Assembly: GCA_037127315.1 (NCBI GenBank)
Contig: JBBBDQ010000913.1
Span: 6,815,001-6,879,000 of the forward strand
Reading direction: 5' to 3'
Origin: Ascarosepion bandense
Taxonomy: Eukaryota; Mollusca; Cephalopoda; Sepiida; Sepiidae
Length of the DNA stretch: 64,000 bases
Shown: positions 1 through 12,600 of the stretch, piece after piece
How the letters are laid out: every line of letters starts with the position of its first letter
Position numbering within the stretch: position 1 is the stretch's first letter
Program-made: the position numbers and the translations under genes
Notes under the pieces: generated by a model
Database searches by the model: none
The model's input: the letters and a program-made list of their open reading frames with translations, nothing else
What the model was told of the DNA's origin: nothing

Positions 1-235
1 GAGGAAGGAGGGCTTAGAGAACCTAATACTAACAGGCCAGATATAGAGAAAAAGGGACAGGGGGAAGCAGCGGATAACATATTTGAAGGATTTGATCAGG
101 TGGGTGACGGAACGAGGGTTGCGTGGTGTAACAGGAGAAAGCTTGCTAAGAGCCACCATGGATAGAAAGATATGGAAAGACATGATCGCCTACGTCCTGA
201 AAGGACAGGGCACATAAAAGAAGAAGAGCACGACA
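1..235 (+). pseudogene. RTE-like LINE, C-terminal fragment
   Basis: Translated pieces match the C-terminus of RTE-type reverse transcriptases: EGLENLILTGQI, then GKQRITYLK, LLRATMDRK and MIAYVLKGQGT. A stop sits after TGQI. It is cut by the window start. The related copies at 1618-2118, 8335, 20715, 21908 and 35112 share the same block. Confidence 0.75.
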
Positions 236-324
236 AATAAAGGAGATGTACGTAAATAAATGAAGGAACTAACCGGACACACGATATCTCCAGGAACAGG
301 TTGCATAAAATCCTAAGACGGAGC

Positions 325-2118
325 GCTCATATTAGAGAAAGAAAAAAGTACTTCAGCGATGGAACGAATATATCGGAGATCTCTTCCACGACAAGAGAAA
401 GCAGCCGGCAATATTGACAGGCTAGATATATTAAAAGCCGAAGTAGAAGCTGCACTAACCAAATTGAGCAAAAACAACACAGAAAGATCAGACGGTATTG
501 TAATAAAGATGCTGACAGCCTTAGGCAAATTCGTTATAGACAAAATTACATAAATAATTAATGAAAATACAACAGTGGTGATATACCGGAAGACCTAAGC
601 AGTTCATTTTTTATAGCACTGCCTAAGAAGCCAAGCGCAAAGGAATGTAAATTTCATTGAACCTAATCAGCTTTTTCACAAAACTCATCACCCGGATTCT
701 ATTGTACAGAGCGCACAAAAGAATCGACCCAGAAATAGGGCAAGAACATCGGGATAAGGAACATGATATTCATGCGGAGAATATTTTCAGAAAGAACAAT
801 ACTGATGGAAAAGAACATGTAACTGTGTTTTATAGACTAGGCAAAGGCGTTCAACAAAGTATGCCACAAAGACTTATTAGAGATGATCGGCAACCTCGAT
901 ATATTCGGAAAAATCATTAGAGTTATCAGGAACCTATACTGGCAGCGGCGGATGTGCGTTGTGGTACAGTGGATATCGGCTCGGAACGAGAAGCCGGGAA
1001 GCCGAGTTCGAATTCCAGTTGATTTCATTGTATTCATTTACCTTGGGAAAGGTATTAATCCGTCTCTTCCTTCCAGTTATGGGTTAAATAACAGGAAAGA
1101 TTGGGTTCTATAGCCTTGGTCGGCAACCAGTCTACCGTAGAAAGCAATGGCAACCTACTGCGGGATAATCTTCTGTCCAGTCAGTCATGTCTCTTTCGAG
1201 ACATGATCGCCCAAGCGTGTATCACGTATGGCACTTAACTGACTGATACTGGCAGCAAACCGCCTGCATACAAACAGGAAATTTAGCAGATATATAAGAA
1301 ACGAAAGGGATGTAAGACAAGGATGTGTCTTCTCACCGGATCTATTCAAAATGTACAGCGAAACAATTCTGAGAGAGCTAGAACTCCTGCCAGGATTTCT
1401 CATTGGTGGACACAATCTGAACAATATAAGATACCTATATGATACAGCGCTGATATTAGACACAGAAAGGAAACATACTGGATTTCTCACAGAAGATAGC
1501 AAGAGAAAGCGAGAAGAAAGACTAAATATAAACTTCAAGATAACCGAATGCATGGTCATCATGAAAAAGACGACCCCAAAGTGACAGTTACAAGTCCATG
1601 ATACTAAAATCAAATATGTGCAGAAATATAAATACCTGGGAAGTGTTTTGACGGTGGGATGGAAAAAGGGTGCGTTTCAAAAACTAAGCAGAATATTGAG
1701 AAGCAGAAAGATTTTGTTGGGAACAAAGAAAAGGGGACTGGACTGTTATTCACATAACAGTCCAGTACTCTTTTCTTTATCTATTCTCCTATATGACAGT
1801 GAATGCTGGACAATTTACTCAAAGATGAAGGAGGAGACTCCAAGCAACAGAAATGTGGTTCTACAGAAAGATGCTGTGGATATCATGGACCCAACATGTG
1901 AGCAACGACGAGGTTTTGGAGAGAATAGAAACGGAAAGGACACTTATAATCATGAAGAGAGAGCTGAGGTTTCGGGGACACGTAATAAGGAAGGAGGGCT
2001 TGGAGAATCTGATACTCACAGGACGGATAGAGAGGAAGAGAGACAGGGGAAAGCATACTTAATTGGCTTGAGCAAGAGGATGCCGGGGCGGATTTGGGAG
2101 AGATATCAAAAGGAATAA
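325..2118 (+). pseudogene. RTE-like LINE reverse transcriptase relic interrupted by SINE-A
   Basis: RT motifs appear in order but in shifting frames: ILKAEVEAALTKL and SDGIVIKMLTAL (359-553), ALPKKP near 620, IGNLDIFGK (883), then past the inserted SINE VRQGCVFSPDLF (about 1310-1350) and QKYKYLGSVLT (1618). The tail LRFRGHVIRKEGLENLILTGRI is at 1950-2030. The catalytic YADD box reads YLYD at about 1432-1452, so the copy is dead. At least four frame breaks are seen. The SINE at 947-1245 sits inside it with an 11-bp duplication of LINE sequence. Confidence 0.82.
947..1245 (+). mobile_element. SINE-A, full-length copy with target-site duplication
   Basis: 299 bp between perfect 11-bp duplications atactggcagc (936-946 and 1246-1256). 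The tRNA-related head has an A box (tggtacagtgg, 962-972) and a B box (gttcgaattcc). The body contains the hairpin catgtctc-tttc-gagacatg, and the element ends in repeats of 'tgactga' type. This copy defines the family ends used for the other copies in the window. Confidence 0.9.
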
Positions 2119-2254
2119 AAAAGAAGCTTTTAGATTTCCGCTTTCTTTTATTTCATGCAAACAAATTTATAATTTGCTTAAGAAATGCATATTTTTTTAA
2201 AAATCAATTCACCACAAGCAAGGTGATAATGCCATTAAGAAGCAAGGGACTACT

Positions 2255-2812
2255 AGGATTGAAAAAAAAAAAAAACTTTGGAAAGAACCGGAAACCTGTC
2301 CTTCTGTTCAAAAGCCCGGGGAAAAGTGTAAACTGAACGATAGGCAAACCTATCTACTTTTACTGAGGCAAGAAAAAAAAAAAAAAAGAAATAGATAAAA
2401 TTTTGGAGTTTAAACAGAGTCGTTAGAAGCAAAGAGTTGATGTAGACTTTCGAAGGAACCGGAAACCGAACCCTGAATAATAAACAATGGATAAACCTCT
2501 ACTCCTGATCAAAGAAGGTGTAATGAATAATTGGCTCAGAATTGTTAATTGGAAAACTGAGTTCTAATTCCAGTTAGGTTCGTTACATTCCCTAACCTAC
2601 TCCTGTTGAACAAACCTTGGAGAAATGCGAACATATTTACTCCTATCGAGGAAAAAATAATTAAATAGTAAATAAAGTTTAAGAGTTTAAACGGATTTGT
2701 TAGAAGTAAAGAGTTGATGTAGACTTTAGAAGGAACCGGAAACCCTAACCCTAAACAGGAAACAAAGGATAAATCTCTATTTTTGCGAACCAGACGATAT
2801 TCGGACAAATTT
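2255..2812 (-). repeat. Satellite family S, about three degenerate units
   Basis: Blocks containing 'gttgatgtagacttt' and 'aaggaaccggaaacc' followed by 'ggataaacctctac' occur at about 2430-2510 and 2700-2785, with a partial one at 2280-2345. They are reverse complements of the units at 34680-36425 and relatives of the 140-bp units at 37606-38000. Confidence 0.6.
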
Positions 2813-3154
2813 CCTAGACCTTATCTTAATTATAAAATAATTATTACTAATAATATTGCTTAGAGTTTATCCTTTTTTATTTATACACTAAAGTTCACCC
2901 AGTAATGGCTCGAGAGCATCTCAAGTCGGGGGTGGGGGTGGGGTAACTGGTAAAGTGTATTTTGATTCTTGCATTTGTTATTTTATGCTTTTTTTATATT
3001 CTGTTGTTTTTGTTATATAAAATTGTTTACAAAACGTTCATCTTGTACCTGTAACTCATTGACGTCTACGTCGCGTATTTTTATCTGAGCGAACCCATCT
3101 TTTTGAACCCGGGATACGTATATTGCAAATTCGTAACACTATATAGATATATTA
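2813..3154. other. No feature recognised
   Basis: AT-rich intronic sequence with one G-rich run at about 2928-2943. No coding or repeat signal seen. Confidence 0.4.
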
Positions 3155-3386
3155 AATAAAAAAAAGAAGTGTATTTAGGTAAAATCCCCCAAACCAGATC
3201 CTATTAATATTAATTTTATCAATATTAAATATGATCCAGGTAGTTTGCTCAATCTAAATAGTATTATCTATTTTACAGTGCTAAATATATATATTATAAA
3301 ATATACTAAATATATATGTATATCATAAAAATATACTACACACACACACACACACACACACACTTATATATATATATATATATATA
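3155..3386. repeat. Family U fragment plus (CA)n(TA)n microsatellite
   Basis: 3165-3300 resembles 23865-23990: a 'ggtaaa..ccc.aaacc.gatcct' lead, then a small palindromic 'attaatattaatt' stretch. A (CA)n run at about 3336-3362 and a (TA)n run at about 3364-3386 follow. Confidence 0.55.
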
Positions 3387-3471
3387 CTGGTTAAGATACA
3401 TATTTTTCACAGAAAAGCAAATGATTTCGAGTGTTATATCATGTCGAGTAACGTCTTAAATAAATACAAAC

Positions 3472-3646
3472 CCGTGACTAAGATTCCGGAGAAGACCCAG
3501 CATTGACCATACATAACTGGTTTCTTCGTCTTCCAGTACTTCTCCAGAATTCTGGCACTACCTGGCCAGTCGCTAGGTGCAGTACCCTCTGTGTATTGGC
3601 CATCCCATCTGCCCTCTATCACGCCATCATCGTCGGCGCTGTTCAC
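3472..3646 (-). CDS. Transglutaminase coding exon 6 (active-site cysteine)
   Basis: 175 bases. Acceptor gatcttacag|GTGAAC. The donor is a weaker ACGG|gtttgt, giving phase 1. It encodes VNSADDDGVIEGRWDG (with the conserved Trp296), then TGase-like WPGSARILEKYWKTKKPV and YGQCWVFSGILVT with the nucleophile Cys331. Reading past the donor hits unrelated residues, so the splice end is inferred from the family. The following exon is not in the window. Confidence 0.9.
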
Positions 3647-6600
3647 CTGTAAGATCATGCAAACAACAATACTTTCTTATGCACATAAGATTTCAAGTAA
3701 AACATAAATATTAGAGATAGACATTCAAGGTCAAACAATGTAAAGATGAAGAGCGTCTAAACAAACACTATATTAGAAGAAATGTTGATTGTGCTGTAGG
3801 GTAGGTTTCAGTGGAACTACCTGCTCTCCCCTACTATCGTGACAATAGACTGCTCCCATTTATTAAACAGTAGCCACTTTAGAGAAAGATTGCAGTGGTC
3901 TTTAATACATTTGATTTGATAAAGTAAATTGCTACTTTTTCCCTCCAATTTTTTGCACAACGTCTTTTATCTCGTTCCCGTTTTTCATTTACGATCTTTT
4001 ATTTTTCAATTTTCTTTAGCAAATCAAATGTATCAAAAACCACTGCAATCCTTCTCTAAAGTGGCTACTGTTTAATAAATGGGAGCAGTCCATTGTTACA
4101 ATAGTAGGGGAGAGCAGGTAGTTCTACTGAACCCTGACTGCAAAAAAAGAAAAAAATTAATTTAATTTTTACTTTTGACTTTAGTTTTTTGCGTTTTTGT
4201 TTGCTTTTTTATTCTCAGTTATTTCCTTTTATTTTTTTTATTTCATTAATTCCCTCGGTTATTTTTATTTTATTTTATTTTTCTAGTTTGCCGTTTTTTA
4301 ATTTGTACTAGACTGTTGATTTATTGTTACTTACATTTAATTTAGTAAGTGTTTACTTTTTCCTTTGTATTTCTTTGTTCTTTAAAAGCTGTAAGGCAAA
4401 TTATTTCTTTTTTTATTTCTCGGTGTAATTTTTATTTTACGCTAGACGTTGTTCTTATTTTTCCGTGCTATTTTGGCCATTTTGTTTCCTGTTTAGGCCA
4501 GCCTTTATTTTTTGTTACACATAGTTTTGTTTTAATTTTCATTTTTTAAAAAATATTTTGCATTGATTTTATTTTTATTTGTTTCATTTAAAAACACCGT
4601 TTATGTTGTTTTATTTGTTCGTGTCTTTAAAATAAATTTCTTTAATTTTAGTTTGTACACATCCAACTGTTTTTGTAATTCCCCTCGTCTTCTTGTAAAT
4701 CCACCTTTTGTTTTGCTTTTTGCTTTTAGTTTTCATTGTTATTGTTTGTATCTTTTTTTCTATACTTTGTAAAAGATATTGTAAATTGTGTGTCTTAGAT
4801 TTTTTGCTCTTCCCTTTGTTCGTTTTTTTAAATGTTTATTTTAAAATTGCTTTAGGAAGAAAAAAGTCACAATATCGAAAAAAAATGATCGACAAAAGTT
4901 AGCCGTTAAAAAGGACCTATTTTGTTCTAAGTAAACATAGCTTCCTGATGAAGACTTAAAAATACTACTGAATGTGTAGGCCTTACACCCAAAGATAAAA
5001 ATAAGAAAAATGAAATATCTATAGTATCTAGATTAAGAAACTGGAAAATGCGCGTAAAAACTTCACGTCCCTAAGAAATGTGCACTCGCTGTTGGAAATT
5101 GATGCGGGTTTTTTTTTTCACCTTAAGACATCCATTGAAGTGAACGACAGTAACAACAGCAACATCTAAACAATGTAGCAGCCGCGGAATCTTCTTCTTG
5201 CTGGATGTCCTTGTTGAAGTGTATAATCAATATAACAGAGTTTCTGGAGAAAGGCGAATATTGCGCACATTTTATCAAAGAAGATGTGCTCTTTAGAGAT
5301 TCGCAGGATTTACAAAAATTTGAGAAATGAATAGTGTCAGTCTATGTGGTGGACAAGCATTCGCGCAAAATTTGTTACTCCACTAATGACACTGTCATAA
5401 AGTCGTCGAAGCCCCAAAGAATCATCAACGCTAAGTGTTACTTTATGTGGGAGGTACTATTATCCACGCCTGGAGACTGCGTGGATGCATCCAGTCGGGG
5501 TCTGATAACCAAAGATCTCATAAGCCGAACGTCTCACTATTTGGGATCCCTTCTGAAACTTAGAGCACTTGACCGCATATCTAGTTCATTATGAATAGAC
5601 ACTCAGTGCTACCTCCGATGATAGAGTTTTGAAGTAAAGCTAGATCGAAGAGCCTTCATCACCATTCTCAACTACCTCGATCTAGAGATCCAGAAGATGG
5701 CGGTCATTGTGAACAGCCGTAAACCAACATGATGACCGTGTTGAGAGTCTGGTCACCTTTCCTCTTCCTGCCCAGAGAAAAAGGCCCCTGGATTTCTGAC
5801 GCCTGCCAACATCTCATTCTGGTTATTTCCATAGCGTCTGTAATGGTCATAACGCAGTTGTGTCCAAGTCATGTTCCCCATTCCCCGAAAATCCTTTTCC
5901 CACCGCTTGTGTGGTCGCAGAGAAGGGAACGTGTGAATAGCAGGTCGTTAGCACAGCCAGAGGAAAAATCAAACAGCGGGACTTCAATCCCAGGAAGACC
6001 AAACAACTAAAAATACAGCCCTTTTTCCTCTACCAGTTAAAACGGCGATAACCCGGCCAGCTACGCCGACAAAGTTAGAGAGCAAAGAATCAAATACGAC
6101 ACAAGTGTCCCGAAGATTGAAAAACTGAAATAATTCAAAGAATCACTAAAAAAATATAAAACCGCATCAATTTCCAACAGCGAGTGCACATTTCTTAGGG
6201 ACGTGAAGTTTTTACGCGCATTTTCCTTTCGAGAATTCCCCATTCTCATTCGATCGCAAACACATTTTGTCTAGGTTCGCGATGCTAAACGTATGTTGAC
6301 AAATCTCAACGCAAAGGAGGATCTGTAAAGTAAGCAGTTCTGACTTGGCAGCTTGCCTTATGTCTCACGGACGGGATGTGGCTTTCCTCTGCCTTTTTTA
6401 CAAATAGTTTTACAGCATCTGCTCATTCTCTGGTACCCAGTTGACATTTACTCGTGTTACTGATTGGCTTCAAGAGTACACTCTTTTACCGTTAAAATAG
6501 TAAAATATAACCGTCACTTCTACTTTTACAATTTCTTTTCTCGTACACTCCGTCTGTGGAACTCCCTTCCGTATACTTGCTTCCCTGATAGCTACAATCT

Positions 6601-9600
6601 GTACAAGTTTAAATGCAACGTCAATTACCATTTCTAAATTCCATCCACATCCCTAAATTCTATCTTTTCTTCTCTAAATCCATGTACCCTGTTTCTCTCT
6701 CTCTGTAATTCCCCTGTGCACCAGTGGCAGTCCTTCCTTGTTTGGGGAAAAATGATTAATAATAAAAAGAAATGGAATTGCTTACCATAGCAGCAAGTCG
6801 TCTACAAACAAGTACGGGTTTTCCTCGGTCGGTGTAAGGTAGATCACTTTGATCCAGAAGATGCAACGTGCATTCCAGAACATGCCCGTAAAACTGTACA
6901 GAAGATGAAAGCAAATTTCAATTAAATTTAATTAAAGCATGTAAAATTATTTTTATTATATTTTCAGGACGTGGCAATACATTTTGTGTTGGCGTGACAA
7001 AGCCTTCTTCGCTAAACGCAGACAATAGCTTTATTATTCGGTCCAACATACTCATCTTGGTTGTTATGGTAACAACATTTTGCTTGTAGTGTCCCCGTTC
7101 GCATTTGAACCAAACCATTTATTCAATCCAAGCGGATAGTTTATTCTCATTCATGCTTCATTCATTTTTATACTTTGGGAATAACACTTTGTAATAGCGA
7201 CTCTTATTCTCCTTTGTATTATTTGTTTGACACGTGTACTGATTCTTTTAGCTTTCTTATCTCCCAGTGTTGTTCCCTGTCTATCATCTGGACTTCATTG
7301 CGAGATATTTTGTATTAGCCTGACAAAGCTGTCCTTTGAAACACGAATACATTTATTACATGCTTTGCTATTTGAACCCGTGTTATATAACCTGGGGACC
7401 AACAGAATATAAATGAACTTGAAATGAATTTATTCCTGTCAAAGGTGTTATAGAAAACAAGCGATGATTGAGTCGAATCTGGTATGCAGAAAAATAAAAA
7501 ATGTATTGTATCAAAAACGCCGATTTCAAAGACACGAAAATATAAAACAATGAAATGCGATCAGTGACCTAAGCGAAAAAATGCAGAAATAACGTTCAAG
7601 GCCGGAAATATAAACAATGAGGAAGGGAAGAATGATATTTTAGTAAACCAACAAAAATATGTTTTTGGTGTCAGAAACAATGACAAATAAACAGGCATTG
7701 CGTCAGTGTGTCAAAGTTGGAAAAAAATAAACAGTGAAATAAGCAATAATGTGATTACGTCAAAATGCGACTAACCAAAAAGAACACTTAGCGATTATGC
7801 TTGACCGGGGATGACTTAATTGGATGAATCTCGACTGGGCCTGGACATATATATAAGACCAGGTTTTCCAGGGTCGAGGGCTCAGACAGAGCAGACAAGT
7901 CGAAGGACTCAAAGAGAACGCATGGAAGACAAATCCACCCGTCACTAACCTTGTATGTGTGTGCTTCCTTTGACTACCCTTCTAATCACCACCGTTACTG
8001 AAGAGAATAAATAGAATAAGTTAATATATTTTTATATTCGTGTCAGTCGTTATATTTCAAGCCGACCGTTAACCTTGGTTTGCAGATTATACAGTATGCA
8101 TCGTTCTAGTATACAACACCAGCATACTCATATTGGTTGTCATACTCATGATGTTTCGGCCGTTATAACTTCCGATTTTCTTCAGGTGTCTCTTTTCTTC
8201 TATACTTCGGTATTTATTTTGGAATTTATTCAATCGGGGGTAGATTTTTATCATTTTATTTTCCATTCTTATACTTAAGAAATATTTCTGATCACTTACT
8301 ACTCGCTAGTCTGTTGAAGCAACATATATTTAGTTCTGCAGAAGGATGCTAAGAATGACATAAACGGAGCACGTAAGTAATGAAAAAGTTTTAGGGAAAA
8401 CGGAAACAAAAAAGTCACTTATACTTCAGAAGCAGAAAAGATTGAAATCACTGGGACAAATAATGACGCCTTGGAGAATTTGACACTCACAGGGTATATT
8501 GAAGGTAAGAAGTATAGGGGTTAATATCGAGTTATCTACCTAACGAGTTTGCTTAAGTGGAGGACAGGTATTAGGATAGGGAAAATACTAACACTGCTAC
8601 AAGAAACAAAGAAAGGAAATTGAAGAGAGCCATAATCAATAATGTTCTGAAGGGACAGCGCACAGAAAGAAATTTATCTCTGATATTTATAAAACTGTCA
8701 TTCCTTCTGGTTTTGAATACTGCTGTTAAATCTGGTCTGCTGTTCTTGCTATATAATTAGAAACTTTTTATAAAATCCAAAGAAGATTCGGTAATGTTAT
8801 TGGTCCTGACCTGGCATTTTGGCTTCAGTCACTTTCCCACAGCCGTAACGTAGCTTCAATGTGCCTTTTATTGTTATCGTGCACTATCTCTGGAAATGGA
8901 CTCTTTCTCCGTCAATAAATACTAACTTACGTGAGTTCCGAGGATGGCAGTCGGGACGCAGTCTAGAGACAGTCGAGACGCAGCGTAACTGTACAGTTCG
9001 GACGTACACTTCTATTTGCTGATTACTAACCCACGTATTTGTATATATGTTCTGTTATTCTAATACACTGTTTGAACCTACCTTCTTGTTTCCGTGTCTT
9101 TCTTCCTGGCCCAAACAGGTCATGACTAACCCTCGTATTTGTATATATGTTCTGTTATTCTAATACACTGTTTGAACCTACCTTCTTGTTTCCGTGTCTT
9201 TCTTCCTGGCCCAAACAGCTTTGTGAAACCGACTCACAAAATTATGATTCCTCGATCACGACAATCTTAACATATTCAAGTCTTGAGTCAACCGGTATCT
9301 TCCTCTTTTATGCATATAAACTAAACATTAACGTAACCCTCTACCTCGAGTGGCCTCCTTGCTGTAAGGAATGAAGCAACCCAATCTTCAAAATCTCTGT
9401 GCAACCGACTCACAAAAGGATTATTCCTCGATCACTACAATCTTAACATATTCTAGTCTAAAGTCAACCGTTATCTTCCCTTCCTATCCATATAAACTAA
9501 CCCTTAACGTATACCTCTACATCGAGTGGACTCCTTACTGTAAAAAAATGAAGCTACCCAGTCTTCAAAATATCTTTGTCTCACAAAAGGATGATTCCCC

Positions 9601-12600
9601 GATCACTACAATCTTAACCTATTCAAGACCGGAGTCAACCGTTACCTTCCTCTCCTATCTATATAAACTAACCCTTAACGTAACCCCCTACCTCGAGTGG
9701 CCTCCTTACTACAAGAAATGAAACTACCCAGTCTTCAAAATCTTTTCATGGAACCGACTCGCAAAAGGATAATTCCCCGATCATTACAATCTTAACCTAT
9801 TCAAGTCTAGAGTCAACCGTTATCTTCCTCTCCTATCCATATAAACTAACCCTTAACATAATTCTCTACCTCTAATGGCCTCCTTCTTTTAAGAAATGTA
9901 GCTACCCAGTCTTCTATCTCTCTTTGTGGAACCGACTCACAAATGGATGATTCCAGGATCACGACATCCTAACCTATTCAAGTCTAGAGTTAATTGTTAT
10001 CTTCCCCTCCTATCCATATAAACTAATCCTTACCGTACCCCTCTACATTGAGTGGCCTCCTGACTGTAAGAAATGAAGCTACCCAGTCTTCAAAATCTCT
10101 TTGGGGAACAGACTCACAAATGGATGATTCCAGGATCACGATATCCTAACCTATTCAAGTCTAGAGTTAATTGTTATCTTCCCCTCCTATCCATATAAAC
10201 TAATCCTTACCGTACCCCTCTACATTGAGTGGCCTCCTGACTGTAAGAAATGAAGCTACCCAGTCTTCAAAATCTCTTTGGGGAACAGACTCACAAAAGG
10301 ATGATTCCCAGATCACTACAATCTTCACCTATTGAAGTTTAAAGGCAACCGCTATCTTCCCCTTGTATCCATATGAACTACCTCTTAACGTTATCCTGTA
10401 CCTCGAGTGGCCTCCTTACTGTAAGAAATGAAGCCACCAAGTCTTCAAAATCTTTTTGTGGAACCGACTCACAAAAGGACGATTCCCCGATCACTACAAT
10501 CTTAACCAATTCAAGTCTAGAGTTAAACGTTATCTTCCCTTCCTATCCATATAAACTAACCCTTAACGTAACCCCCTACCTCGAGTGGCCCCCTTATTAT
10601 AAGAAATGAAGCTACCCAGTCTTCAAAATATCTTTGTCTCACAAAAGGATGATTCCCCGATCACTACAATCTTAACCTATTCAAGACCGGAGTCAACCGT
10701 TACCTTCCTCTCCTATCCATATAAACTAACCCTTAACGTAACCCCCTACCTCGAGTGGCCTTCTTACTACAAGAAATGAAACTACCCAGTCTTCAAAATC
10801 TTTTCATGGAACCGACTCACAAAGGATAATTCCCCGATCATTACAATCTTAACCTATTCAAGTCTAGAGTTAACTGTTATCTTCTCCTCCTATCAACACA
10901 AACTACCTCTTAATTACTTTTATTTATTTATACCGCTACCTCGAGTGGCACACGGGTCTTGTACAAAGTGAACCTTACTACAAAAAAGAAAAAAAATGTG
11001 GCATATTGCTAGTTTGAAGTCACCTTCATAGCTGGAATAATTGCGTCAATTTAAGAGCCTATTTAGGAGCCGGCTGACATCCGAGATAACAACGAGGAAT
11101 TCGAATGGATATTTTTCAAGGCAAGTGTCTGTTTAAGAGATTCATGATACAAAATCTCCCACACCTTCACCTCTCCGCCATTTCATTCTGGACGGGCTAA
11201 GCAAGGTTTAATGTATATTAACTGTGTGTCTATGATGGTGAAGGTAAAATAAGAGTGGCTTTATTCATTTATATATCTTCTCTTCTTTTCCTACAACGAG
11301 AAGCAGAAGTGATTCGTACTGTAATCTACACGTTTTTCTATATTTTTTTAATGAGTCTCTGCACAAGCAACACTTTTTCTTAACATACTTCTTAGATTAC
11401 ATTAAAACATTTCCTAGATCAAGTTTCATTTAAAATATTCCTCTAGCAACGTCCAATATTTAGACACTTATCTTTCTCTATGCGCCATGTCTCTTCTGGA
11501 CTTCATGAATCATGACACACTACAATAACCCGTTGTCCTAGGTATGACGGTAAACTGCAACCGGCAGCAAGGACTCTGATCGGAAAAATGAAGGTTTCGA
11601 GGAGCGTTGAACAATCTCTGAATTACTGTTTTTCCCGGTTCACTATGACCCAGGGTGGTAGCACATATCAGGGTCCCACGTATGGGTAAATAAAATAAAA
11701 AACGAAACAGGAGAAAAGTATGAAAATATGGTTTTATAAAAAAATTACCACAAATACTTTTTATACTCTACAAAGTATATATATATAAAATCAAACATTT
11801 AGATTGCAAGTATAAAATTATACACAAAATGCATGTAGTTGATGAAATGAAATCGTGTTGGAAATATCTGTATCTGAAGACATAAAAGAGAGTTCATAAT
11901 AATTGTTTGAAGCCATAAAATTGCATTCAAAATATCTGTATTTGAAGCCATAGAAGTGAGTTCATAATAATTGTCTGAAGCTATAAAATTGCATACAAAA
12001 TAACTGTATCTGAATCCATAAAATTGTGTTCATAATATCTGTATCTTCAGCCATAAAAGTGAGTTCATAATATCTGTATCTGAAGCTATAAATTTGCTTA
12101 CAAAATATCTGTATTTGAAGTCATAAAATTGGGTTCAAAATGCTTAGATTTCGACATTAAATGACACACAGAGTTTGGTACAGAAGCCGTGAAAGTATCT
12201 GTAGAAGAGACACAAGGAAGTCTCATTGCTCCGGTGAGAAAGTGACTGTATCTGAGCTGCCAAGTCAAGATCTATTACATTACAGATTCTCCGTTGGATT
12301 TTGTCAAGGACCCCCTAAGTGGATAGCAGGATCACCCGACCAGATATGACAGCAGTATTCAATGCACGGGCGGATGGTAGATTTATATATGTGCAGGATT
12401 GTTTCGGGCGGAAAATATGATTCCTCAATAATTCTGTCAAGCGTGTGTCGGTGTTTTTGTACTTGCGTGTGTGCTCATTAGCAACGACTTTAGCAATTCT
12501 GGGCTCACACCGAAATGTGGGACCTCCCACCAGCGTCTGAAATCCACTCCACGCTCGGGAAAGAATGACTCTCGAGTGAACGCGCGTTTGACATATATAG

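Noticed and set aside
4349..4902. Phe-rich open frames as membrane protein exons
   Set aside because: Caused by T-rich composition; no splice context or conserved motif.
7745..8060. Solo LTR
   Set aside because: TATA-like and poly-A-like signals are present, but no TG...CA ends, inverted termini or duplication could be defined.
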